Below are positions 34,677 through 41,440 of a stretch of DNA of 55,012 bases, in pieces. The translations under genes and the position numbers were made by a program. A model generated the notes under the pieces. It had not been told where the DNA came from. It did not search any database and saw nothing but the letters and a program-made list of their open reading frames with translations. The stretch comes from Candidatus Saccharimonadota bacterium (GTDB lineage: Bacteria; Patescibacteriota; Saccharimonadia; Saccharimonadales; Saccharimonadaceae). The stretch lies in the NCBI GenBank assembly GCA_030529385.1, contig JAUMWY010000004.1, positions 1 through 55,012 of the forward strand, given 5' to 3'. Every line of letters starts with the position of its first letter. Position 1 is the first letter of the stretch.

Positions 34677-34702
34677 CGGTCGTATATCGGCCGTATTTTT
34701 TT
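34677..34702 (+). terminator. Terminator after tRNA-Leu(CAG)
   Basis: CGGTCG and CGGCCG pair around TATAT and are followed by TATTTTTTT. The last bases overlap the next promoter. Confidence 0.8.
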
Positions 34703-34728
34703 GTAAACATAGCCTTTGTTGCTATACT
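34701..34728 (+). promoter_or_regulatory. Promoter of the LCP gene, near-leaderless
   Basis: TTGTAA (34701-34706), 16 nt, then TATACT (34723-34728) with an extended TGC. The ATG is 8 nt further on and no ribosome-binding site is seen. Confidence 0.68.
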
Positions 34729-34736
34729 AGGGTAGT

Positions 34737-36149
34737 ATGCGAATTGTCAATAAAGCAGCAATATGGGGCGTGCGACTGCGGCGGTTGCTTGTGCTAGTGG
34801 CAGGTATTGCGGCGGCGCTACTCATCTACCGCACCTGGTCCTCAGGTCTGCTGCCGGGAAAATATCAGATCGGGGCGTATGGTGTGCTGCTGGTGGTGTA
34901 TGTAGTGACCACTGCGCTACTACTGATGGGTAAAAATCGGTTATATCGCGCCGGTGGTGCTGTGATGGCGCTGTTGGTGATAGCGGTGAGTAGTGTCGGC
35001 ATTACACTAATCAGCAGGGGTGATGATCTGCTGTCGCGCATTACCACCAGCACTGGTCATACCGTGTCGTTTTCGGTTATTGTTCACGCTGATAGCCCAA
35101 TGACCGATATTACGCACGTCGCAGGTAAGCCGTTGCGATTTGCTGAGATTGATGAAAGTCGCGCACGGGAAGTAAAGACGATGACTGGCGCGGCGGAGCT
35201 TGTGTCGCTGGCTTCTTATGCGGATATGGCGCGCATGATTCAGGGAGATACGGCAGTAATCGGCATTCTTAACGAATCATATCGCACGGCGATTGAAGCG
35301 ACTGACGAGCAGTTTTCGCGCAGGACTCGGGTGCTTAAAACATTCCATTTCACCGAGGATGTCAAGCAAGCCGCTATTGAAGCCGGCAAACCCTTCACAA
35401 TATATATCAGCGGCATTGATACCTATGGTCCCATTGCAACGGTATCGCGCTCAGACGTCAACATACTCATGACGGTCAATCCTGAAAAACACAAAGTTCA
35501 CATTACGACTGTGCCGCGCGATGCTTATGTGGCGATTCCCGGGGCCGGTCGTAATCAGAAAGACAAGTTGACGCATTCTGGTATCTACGGTGTTGAAACG
35601 TCGGTTAAGACGCTTGAGCAGTTGTTTGCTGTCACGATTGATGGTTATGTTCGTATTAACTTTACTTCGTTTATGGCGGTGATTGACAAGATTGGCGGCG
35701 TGGTAGTAGACAATCCTCGGGCCTTTACCGCGTATAACGGCAAGGCGTTTCCGGCCGGGAGTGTGACATTAAACGGCGCCGACGCGCTGGCGTTTGCTCG
35801 GGAGCGCAAGAGTCTGGGCGAAGGCGACGTGGGGCGCGGCAGGAATCAGATGATTATTATTGAGGCGATACTTCGTAAGCTACTGAGGGCGAATAGCCTT
35901 GCTAGCTATGATGGGGTACTGGAAGTGCTAGGATCATCGGTGCAGACGAATATCACCGATCGGTCGCTGCGTCAGCTGATTAATCAGCAGGTGGCGGATG
36001 ATTGGCAAGTCACCAGCGCTGTCGTGAGCGGTCGTGGCCAGACTGGCGGGTTGCCGTCATTTGCCATGCCAGGATATCAGCTGTATATGTATGTACTGGA
36101 CGCATCATCTGTTGAAAAAGAAAGCAGAAGAATACGAGAACTACGATAG
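34737..36149 (+). CDS. LytR-CpsA-Psr (LCP) family glycopolymer ligase
   Basis: Membrane enzyme (470 aa) that attaches lipid-linked glycopolymers to peptidoglycan. Three N-terminal helices (about 12-32, 42-62 and 68-90) are followed by an extracytoplasmic accessory region (about 100-215, CpsA-like). The LCP domain follows: YISGIDTYG, SRSDVNILMTVNPEKHKVHITTVPRDAYV, KLTHSGIYG, INFTSFMAVIDKIGGV, and ALAFARERKSLGEGDVGRGRNQ. The conserved arginines and aspartates of LCP phosphotransferases are present. Its place next to the flippase and sugar transferase fits a role in anchoring the surface glycan. Confidence 0.93.
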   Translation: MRIVNKAAIWGVRLRRLLVLVAGIAAALLIYRTWSSGLLPGKYQIGAYGVLLVVYVVTTALLLMGKNRLYRAGGAVMALLVIAVSSVGITLISRGDDLLSRITTSTGHTVSFSVIVHADSPMTDITHVAGKPLRFAEIDESRAREVKTMTGAAELVSLASYADMARMIQGDTAVIGILNESYRTAIEATDEQFSRRTRVLKTFHFTEDVKQAAIEAGKPFTIYISGIDTYGPIATVSRSDVNILMTVNPEKHKVHITTVPRDAYVAIPGAGRNQKDKLTHSGIYGVETSVKTLEQLFAVTIDGYVRINFTSFMAVIDKIGGVVVDNPRAFTAYNGKAFPAGSVTLNGADALAFARERKSLGEGDVGRGRNQMIIIEAILRKLLRANSLASYDGVLEVLGSSVQTNITDRSLRQLINQQVADDWQVTSAVVSGRGQTGGLPSFAMPGYQLYMYVLDASSVEKESRRIRELR

Positions 36150-36174
36150 GTGATGTAGTATAATGAGCGATAGG

Positions 36175-36831
36175 ATGGTGGACGTGAGCAGTATAAAGCA
36201 AACAAAACGGGCAATCTACATGGTAGTGAAGCGATGTTTTGATATCGTTTTGGCGGTGGTGCTATTAATCATCTTTGCGCCACTCATGGTTTTTCTGGCG
36301 CTGGTCATTGCTATTGATTCACGCGGTCCGGTTCTGTTTCGGGCGCGTCGGTTGGGCCGTGATGAAAAGGTGTTTTATATGTATAAATTTCGTACATTTC
36401 GCGCTGATGCCCCGGTTATTCCGCCGCGTAGTTTTGTAAATCCTTATCAATTTATGACACGATCTGGCAGACTGCTGCGTCGTTTGTCGTTGGATGAGCT
36501 GCCGCAAATAATTAATGTGCTGCGCGGTGATATGAGCTTTATTGGCCCGCGTCCAGGATCTGCTGACGACAATGAAAAGGATCTGGCCGATGTGCGTCGC
36601 CGGCTTGGGGTGTTTTCGGTGCGTCCGGGGATTACTGGTTGGGCGCAGGTGAATGGCCGTGATGAATTGGCGCATGATATTGTTCGTAAATCACAGTTTG
36701 ATGCGTATTATATTGCACACATTGGTCTTAAAATGGATATAATTTGCCTGCTGCGTACACTTGGCGTTGTTGGCACTGGCGCGGGTTATCAAGAGGGTGT
36801 AGTTGAGAAAAATGGCAAAACAGCCCCGTAA
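36175..36831 (+). CDS. Bacterial sugar transferase (undecaprenyl-phosphate sugar-1-P transferase)
   Basis: Initiating glycosyl-1-phosphate transferase of the WcaJ/EpsL type, which starts repeat-unit synthesis on undecaprenyl phosphate. One membrane helix (about 20-45) precedes the catalytic domain with KRCFDIVLAVVLLI, GPVLFRARRLGRDEKVFYMYKFRT, LRRLSLDELPQIINVLRGDMSFIGPRPG and RPGITGWAQVNGRDEL. All are diagnostic, including the DE pair. An ATG at 36163 would lengthen it by 4 residues but lies inside a TATAAT (36159-36164); if that hexamer is the promoter, ATG 36175 is the functional start. The C-terminus overlaps the next gene by 20 nt. Confidence 0.92.
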   Translation: MVDVSSIKQTKRAIYMVVKRCFDIVLAVVLLIIFAPLMVFLALVIAIDSRGPVLFRARRLGRDEKVFYMYKFRTFRADAPVIPPRSFVNPYQFMTRSGRLLRRLSLDELPQIINVLRGDMSFIGPRPGSADDNEKDLADVRRRLGVFSVRPGITGWAQVNGRDELAHDIVRKSQFDAYYIAHIGLKMDIICLLRTLGVVGTGAGYQEGVVEKNGKTAP

Positions 36832-37648
36832 GCAGACGCGCTCTGTCCGTAGGGAGTACAGTGTTATCATGACGTTGTATCGTGGTGATGTCGCCGACTA
36901 CTTTAAGCAATCATTTGCTTCGCTTTTACAACAGACATTGCTGCCGGCAGAGATTATTATTGCGCTTGACGGTGCCATCCCGAATGATTTGCAGGCGGCA
37001 TGTCAGGAAGTGCAGCGCACCTCAACGGTGCCGGTGCGGCTAGTGCAACTACCGGAGAATCGGGGGCATGGTGCGGCGTGCAATGCGGCCATTAAGGCGA
37101 GTCGTCACGAACTGATTGGCAAGCTTGATGCTGATGATATCGCTTTTCCGGATCGGTTTGAGCGACAGGTCGCGATGTTCTCTCAGGATAGTGACCTGGC
37201 GGTATGTAGCGGCTATTTGGCGGAATTTTCGGGAGATATTACGACCATCACGTCTCAGCGACGCGTGCCCGCCGAGCAATCAGAAATACGCGCTTTTATG
37301 CGTCGCCGCTCGCCGTTCAATCATCCGGCTGTAATGTATAAACGATCTGCCGTGCTTGCTGTGGGGGGGTATCCGGAGATTCGTCGCGCTGAAGATTATT
37401 GCCTGTGGGTTAAATTATTGGCCGGAGGATATAAAGGGGCTAATATTGCTGCTCCTCTGGTGTATTTTCGCGCATCGGATGATTCGTATGGCCGAAAGAA
37501 GAGCTGGGGAAATATAGTTGATAGTCTGCGGGCTCGTTGGTTCGGCTATAAGCATGGCATGTCAAGTTTGTGGGATGTTTTTTGTGGTGTTTGTAGCGCA
37601 CGTGCTGCTGTTTGTATTGCCACGTCGAGCAATCGCCGGATTTTATAG
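36812..37648 (+). CDS. GT2 glycosyltransferase
   Basis: Third family 2 glycosyltransferase (278 aa). Motifs: YSVIMTLYRGDVADYFKQSFASLLQQTLLPAEIIIALDGA, ENRGHGAACNAAI, ELIGKLDADDIAFPDRFERQ with the DxD site in DADD, and a later SPFNHPAVMYKRSAVLAVGGYPEIRRAEDYCLWVKL typical of WcaA-like enzymes. A run of seven G (37363-37369) lies within the coding frame and encodes part of AVGGY. ATG at 36812 is used; a TTG nine bases earlier is possible. It overlaps the sugar transferase by 20 nt. Confidence 0.92.
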   Translation: MAKQPRKQTRSVRREYSVIMTLYRGDVADYFKQSFASLLQQTLLPAEIIIALDGAIPNDLQAACQEVQRTSTVPVRLVQLPENRGHGAACNAAIKASRHELIGKLDADDIAFPDRFERQVAMFSQDSDLAVCSGYLAEFSGDITTITSQRRVPAEQSEIRAFMRRRSPFNHPAVMYKRSAVLAVGGYPEIRRAEDYCLWVKLLAGGYKGANIAAPLVYFRASDDSYGRKKSWGNIVDSLRARWFGYKHGMSSLWDVFCGVCSARAAVCIATSSNRRIL

Positions 37649-37665
37649 AGTTGTGTTGCGGCGTG

Positions 37666-38202
37666 ATGTGTAGTGAAGTGAACGATACTCGTAATGTAAC
37701 CGATGAATTCAAAGGCCGCTCTGAGGCGGAGATTGTGGCGATGCTTGATCGGCGTAGCCATGATTTAGTGATTGCGCTGGAAAACACCGAGCGTGATTTT
37801 AATGCCGGAACGATCGTGCGCAGCGCTAATGCGTTTGGTGTGCGGCGGGTCTGTATTATTGGGCGGCGGCAGTGGAATAAGCGCGGGGCGATGATGACTG
37901 ATAAATATCTTCATGTGTCATATGTGCCAACAACTGAGGAGTTTATTGCCCAGATGCGACGGGAAGGTCGCGCTATTATTGCCATTGATAATATCCCTGG
38001 TAGTGTGCCGATGGCGCAGACGACGCTGCCAGCGCGAGCGGTGTTGGTGTTTGGTCAGGAAGGTCCGGGTATTTCGCAGGCGCTGGCGGAAACGGCTGAC
38101 CAAATTATTGCCATTGAGCAGTTTGGTTCCACGCGCAGTATTAATGTTGGCGCTGCTGCTACGGTGGCGATGTATTGCTGGCTGCAGCAAAATGTGCTAT
38201 AA
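37666..38202 (+). CDS. SPOUT (TrmH/SpoU-family) RNA 2'-O-methyltransferase
   Basis: RNA ribose methyltransferase of the SpoU/TrmH class (178 aa). Visible motifs: LVIALENTERDFNAGTIVRSANAFGVRRVCIIG (motif 1, with the Asn-x-Gly-x-Ile-x-R pattern), RAVLVFGQEGPGIS (motif 2) and IEQFGSTRSINVGAAATVAMYCW (motif 3, normally PM-G-x-SLNVSVA). The motif-3 opening QFGSTRSINVGAAAT is slightly altered but complete. Length equals the core domain without an N-terminal extension. The RNA target cannot be told. The start lacks a ribosome-binding site; an upstream in-frame start inside the GT gene at 37612 is less likely. Confidence 0.88.
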   Translation: MCSEVNDTRNVTDEFKGRSEAEIVAMLDRRSHDLVIALENTERDFNAGTIVRSANAFGVRRVCIIGRRQWNKRGAMMTDKYLHVSYVPTTEEFIAQMRREGRAIIAIDNIPGSVPMAQTTLPARAVLVFGQEGPGISQALAETADQIIAIEQFGSTRSINVGAAATVAMYCWLQQNVL

Positions 38203-38203
38203 T
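38175..38203 (+). promoter_or_regulatory. hisS leader promoter (P1)
   Basis: TTGCTG (38175-38180), 17 nt, then a perfect TATAAT (38198-38203) with an extended TGC. It lies in the last codons of the methyltransferase gene. The predicted start is about 38210, the A of the leader-peptide ATG. Confidence 0.8.
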
Positions 38204-38209
38204 AGAGAT

Positions 38210-38254
38210 ATGATTATACGACAATTCCATCATCCGCACCTGTTGCCGAGGTAG
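38210..38254 (+). CDS. His-rich leader peptide of the hisS attenuator
   Basis: A 14-codon ORF, MIIRQFHHPHLLPR, ending TAG. Three of four consecutive codons (7, 8 and 10) are histidine, just upstream of the histidyl-tRNA synthetase gene. There is no ribosome-binding site, but the ATG is exactly 7 nt after the -10 hexamer, so the transcript would start at the initiation codon. The 3' end of the ORF forms the 5' arm of the predicted antiterminator. Its proposed role is to sense His-tRNA shortage by ribosome stalling, as in the enterobacterial his and pheM leaders. Confidence 0.78.
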   Translation: MIIRQFHHPHLLPR

Positions 38255-38303
38255 GACTCATGGTTTTGTGTGACTAATATCCGCCGAGTTCTGCCTCGGC
38301 GGT
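38242..38303 (+). promoter_or_regulatory. Antiterminator of the hisS attenuator
   Basis: Bases 38245-38256 (GCCGAGGTAGGA) pair with 38289-38300 (TTCTGCCTCGGC): 12 continuous pairs, ten Watson-Crick and two G-U. Up to three further wobble pairs extend outward. It uses the loop and 3' arm of the terminator, so the two folds exclude each other. A ribosome stalled at the His codons (38228-38239) would leave 38245-38256 free; one that reaches the stop codon would cover it. Confidence 0.72.
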
Positions 38304-38306
38304 TTT
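38281..38306 (+). terminator. Intrinsic terminator (attenuator) before hisS
   Basis: CCGCCGAG (38281-38288) and CTCGGCGG (38295-38302) form a perfect 8-bp stem with loop TTCTGC, followed by TTTTG. It lies between the leader peptide and hisS, with no gene end nearby that would need it except the methyltransferase 80 nt upstream. Confidence 0.82.
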
Positions 38307-38308
38307 GA

Positions 38309-38337
38309 TTGAAAAAAGCAACGAAGTATACCATAAT
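38309..38337 (+). promoter_or_regulatory. Possible second hisS promoter (P2)
   Basis: TTGAAA (38309-38314) and CATAAT (38332-38337) are 17 nt apart, directly after the attenuator. If active it would give basal, attenuation-independent hisS transcription starting 0-3 nt from the ATG. Confidence 0.45.
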
Positions 38338-38346
38338 GGAGGTAAT

Positions 38347-39681
38347 ATGAGCAGTTTATCAACCCAAAGTTATAAAGGCGCACGAGATTATTATCCAGAG
38401 GATAAGCGCCTCCAGAATTACATTTTTGCCACTTGGCGGCGCGTGGCGGAGCAGTTTGGTTATGAGGAATATGGCGCACCGTTATTAGAGCCGCTAGAGA
38501 TTTATACCGCAAAATCAGGCCAAGAGTTAGCTAGCGAGCAAACCTACGTGTTTACTGACCGCGGTGGCCGTCAAGTGACGATTCGCCCAGAAATGACACC
38601 GACCATTTCGCGCATGGTGGCGGCGCGTCGCCAGGAGCTCCCGATGCCGGCTCGGCTGTACTCTATTGCGAACTTTATGCGCTATGAACGTCCGCAGCGG
38701 GGTCGTGAGCGTGAATTTTGGCAATTGAATGCCGATCTGTTTGGTGTCGATGGTCCGGCGGCTGACGCGGAAATTATTGAGCTGTCTTATGCGACAATTA
38801 AGGCGTTTGGGGCGCGCGACGATGATTTTGCGATTCGGGTGAATAACCGTCAGCTGATTAATCAACTGATGAGCCAGTTCCTCGGGCTTGATGTGATTGG
38901 CGCAACGATGATGGTGAAACTGCTGGATAAGAAAAACAAGATTCCGCCAGAAGAGTTTAAACGTCAAGCGATTGAGATTTTTGGCAGTGAGGCGGCGCGC
39001 GAAGGGCTGCCGAAGTTGGCGACGTTGATTGGTCTGAAGTCAGTTGATGATTTGCCGCCTGAAGTTGCTGAGTCGGCCGGCGCGTTGCAGCTACGGGAAG
39101 TAATGCGGCTGCTGGCTGATAAAGGTGTGGCGAACGCGGCGTTTGATGCGACGTTGATGCGCGGGCTTGATTATTACACCGGTACGGTGTTTGAGGTATT
39201 TGACACGGCGCCAGAAAATAACCGGGCATTGTTTGGCGGCGGGCGATACGACGGGCTGGTTGGGTTGTTTGGCGCTGAACAGACGCCAACAGTTGGCGTT
39301 GGTATGGGCGCGACGACCATGCAGCAATTTTTGGAAGTGCACAACTTACTGCCAACATTGCTGTCACGCACTGACGTCTATGTGATTGTTGTTGAGGCTG
39401 CGGCGGTGACTGGCGCTGATGCGTTGGTGCGTAAATTACGCAGTGAAGGCGTGCGAGCGGAGCTTGATATTACTGGCCGTAAGGTTGACAAGCAGCTAAA
39501 AACCGCACTGAAGAAGCAGATTCCGTTTGCGGTGTTTATTGGCATGGAAGAAGTGAATAGCGGTGCATATGTTGTAAAAAACCTTGTTGAGTCAACTGAG
39601 CAGCGGGTTGACGCTGACCGGATGGTAACAATTGTGGCTGATCGTCGGTATGACGGCGATGATGTGGCGTTTGAGGTATGA
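38347..39681 (+). CDS. hisS: Histidine--tRNA ligase
   Basis: Class II synthetase charging tRNA-His (444 aa). Motif 1 region KGARDYYPEDKRLQNYIF, motif 2 with NFMRYERPQRGREREFWQLNADLFG, the histidine-specific LMRGLDYYTGTVFEVFD, motif 3 ALFGGGRYDGLVGLFG followed by VGVGMG, and the C-terminal anticodon-binding domain (about 345-440) are all present. ATG at 38347 has GGAGGT immediately upstream; an alternative start at 38305 would lie in the attenuator. It is preceded by a promoter, a His-rich leader peptide and mutually exclusive hairpins, and followed 12 nt later by three small membrane-protein genes. Confidence 0.96.
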   Translation: MSSLSTQSYKGARDYYPEDKRLQNYIFATWRRVAEQFGYEEYGAPLLEPLEIYTAKSGQELASEQTYVFTDRGGRQVTIRPEMTPTISRMVAARRQELPMPARLYSIANFMRYERPQRGREREFWQLNADLFGVDGPAADAEIIELSYATIKAFGARDDDFAIRVNNRQLINQLMSQFLGLDVIGATMMVKLLDKKNKIPPEEFKRQAIEIFGSEAAREGLPKLATLIGLKSVDDLPPEVAESAGALQLREVMRLLADKGVANAAFDATLMRGLDYYTGTVFEVFDTAPENNRALFGGGRYDGLVGLFGAEQTPTVGVGMGATTMQQFLEVHNLLPTLLSRTDVYVIVVEAAAVTGADALVRKLRSEGVRAELDITGRKVDKQLKTALKKQIPFAVFIGMEEVNSGAYVVKNLVESTEQRVDADRMVTIVADRRYDGDDVAFEV

Positions 39682-39693
39682 TAAGGGGGGATT

Positions 39694-40365
39694 GTGGGTA
39701 GTAAGGTGAAGAGCAAGGAGATAAAAAATAAGCAACTAACAATGGACCACCTGCCGGAAGGCATATTCCGCAAGGTGCGCATAATGAAAGTAGCCACTAT
39801 ATGGGCGGTAACGTTCGGTGTTGTTATTGAGATTTGTAATATCATATTATTCTCGCAGAGCGTTGGCACTGGGCTTACTGGAGGAGTGGTGCCGCTCATA
39901 TTGGCTCCTCCTGTTTTTGTCATGCCCTTTGCTCTCATATTGACAGCAATGTCAGTAACGCATGTAAAGTCCGCGCTCGATGCTTCGCGCATTCCAGAAG
40001 GGGCGGCCACGAACAAGCTTCTGTATATTGTGTTACTGGCATCTTGCGGACCCGCGATATGGATGTCGCTTAGTGCTATGGGGCATTCTGGTGGCTGGCT
40101 GAATTTTGACGCCTTGTTCCTCTTCTTTGCTCGAATAAACATGCTATTTGTCGTTCTTGCCCTGGCGATTGCTGCATTAAAGAACGCGGCTATCAATGAA
40201 ATCTCTGCATGGCGCCGGTCAATCCAAAAGCGAGGCGTGATGCCGAAGCGTATCAGAAAATCCGCCGGCGAAGTTGTTGCTGTGCTTACTGCCATCGGGC
40301 ACGTGATTCTAGCATTAGCAGCGTTTATTATTCTATATGCAACGGCCGTGAGTAGAGGATACTAA
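39694..40365 (+). CDS. Multi-pass membrane protein, unknown
   Basis: A 223-aa protein with a basic N-terminus and about five membrane helices (roughly 32-55, 65-85, 105-125, 142-162 and 190-215). The start is GTG at 39694 behind an AAGGGGGG ribosome-binding site. No family motif is recognised. It begins 12 nt after hisS, so it may be transcribed from the hisS promoters. Together with the next two genes it forms a run of small membrane proteins of unknown role. Confidence 0.7.
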   Translation: MGSKVKSKEIKNKQLTMDHLPEGIFRKVRIMKVATIWAVTFGVVIEICNIILFSQSVGTGLTGGVVPLILAPPVFVMPFALILTAMSVTHVKSALDASRIPEGAATNKLLYIVLLASCGPAIWMSLSAMGHSGGWLNFDALFLFFARINMLFVVLALAIAALKNAAINEISAWRRSIQKRGVMPKRIRKSAGEVVAVLTAIGHVILALAAFIILYATAVSRGY

Positions 40366-40390
40366 TATGCGGCGTGATTGCGTTTGAGAC

Positions 40391-40858
40391 ATGGAGGTGT
40401 GCAGTAAGAGTATGTCAGGTAGTTCAGTCAATAACAAGAAGACATGTGTTGTCGCTGGCAGTCTACAGTTGCTTATTTCTATTGGCGCAATTCTCATTAT
40501 TGGTCCGACGGCTATTGAGGCCGTATATCGCGAGTTTGTATTGCAAAGCCCCGGAAAACTTCCCGAGGTTGGTAAAGCGATAGCAATTGCGCTTGTACTG
40601 CTCCTACTGAATGCAGTTGTAGCTATGTTGGCATCAAGCGCGATGATTTATGTGAGTAAAAAGCGCACCAGACTGCTGTGTGCCATATGGCCATTGATGT
40701 TTATCATGCCGCTGCCGCTCATCTTTGTTGTATTGATTTACGCGCTCCTATCTGTCCCTATGCCGGTATTGACGCTGGCGTGGGTTTGCGTGACCTTCAT
40801 ATCATTTCAGGGGGCTAAGGCCTATCGACGGATTTGTCGGCAAGCGGTGTGTACTTAA
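40391..40858 (+). CDS. Small membrane protein, unknown
   Basis: A 155-aa protein with four predicted helices (about 20-42, 62-88, 95-118 and 122-140). It ends with a cytoplasmic GAKAYRRICRQA motif close to GAMAHDRICRAS in the following gene, which suggests the two are paralogues. The start is uncertain: ATG 40391 has no ribosome-binding site, whereas ATG 40412 lies 12 nt after GGAGGTG and would give 148 aa. No function can be assigned. Confidence 0.65.
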   Translation: MEVCSKSMSGSSVNNKKTCVVAGSLQLLISIGAILIIGPTAIEAVYREFVLQSPGKLPEVGKAIAIALVLLLLNAVVAMLASSAMIYVSKKRTRLLCAIWPLMFIMPLPLIFVVLIYALLSVPMPVLTLAWVCVTFISFQGAKAYRRICRQAVCT

Positions 40859-40888
40859 ATAAGCAGGCAAAACTAATACAGAGGAGAT

Positions 40889-41431
40889 ATGGACACTAAT
40901 CAACAATCAGCGTCGGATCCAACTATTATAACACCACATCAGGGGCAACCCGCTGTTGCGCGCCCACTTGACAGATGGTTGTGTGGTATTGCCGGCCTTG
41001 TGCAGTTAATAGCCGGGCTTTTGGTGGCGTCGCTTGTATTATTCACTGCCGTGCCGTTTGTCTTTATGATAGGTCTTTTGGCTAGCGCGGGAGTGGATTC
41101 ACTTTTAAACTGGGGCATGCTAATGATGGCGGTAGCTATCCTTGGAGGAATCAGCCTTCTATTGCTACTATATCACTCTGTGGTTATGATCTGGCGAGCT
41201 ATGACCAAGCCGAGACCGCGGCCTATTCAGTTGGTCGAGGGTATCAATATGGATGCATATGCGCCGCCGGTATATGTGCTGGTTGTCTCTGTAGCCTATC
41301 TGTATATACGCTTTGCCAGTTCAACGCTGGATGCGGTGTCTATCATTATTGCCGTGGCGGTATTTGTGCTGTCTATCGTTGGTGCGATGGCGCATGATCG
41401 GATTTGCCGCGCCTCGTCGTATCTGGTATAA
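40889..41431 (+). CDS. Small membrane protein, unknown
   Basis: A 180-aa protein with a short hydrophilic Q/T-rich N-terminus (1-28) and four predicted helices (about 30-58, 72-100, 125-145 and 150-168). It ends GAMAHDRICRAS. AGAGGAGA precedes the ATG. It resembles the preceding gene in topology and C-terminal motif. Its last codons contain the promoter of tig. Unknown function. Confidence 0.7.
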   Translation: MDTNQQSASDPTIITPHQGQPAVARPLDRWLCGIAGLVQLIAGLLVASLVLFTAVPFVFMIGLLASAGVDSLLNWGMLMMAVAILGGISLLLLLYHSVVMIWRAMTKPRPRPIQLVEGINMDAYAPPVYVLVVSVAYLYIRFASSTLDAVSIIIAVAVFVLSIVGAMAHDRICRASSYLV

Positions 41432-41432
41432 T
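41404..41432 (+). promoter_or_regulatory. tig-clpP promoter, near-leaderless
   Basis: TTGCCG (41404-41409), 17 nt, then TATAAT (41427-41432) with an extended TGG. The ATG of tig is 8 nt further on and has no ribosome-binding site. Confidence 0.72.
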
Positions 41433-41440
41433 TAACAGAT

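Noticed and set aside
38305-38346. Upstream TTG start for hisS adding 14 residues
   Set aside because: It starts in the T run of the attenuator, and the added residues do not resemble HisRS. ATG 38347 has GGAGGT before it.
39378-40295. 305-codon open frame on the minus strand opposite hisS and the next gene
   Set aside because: S/T/A-rich composition with no motif. It crosses the junction of two plus-strand genes that have good evidence.
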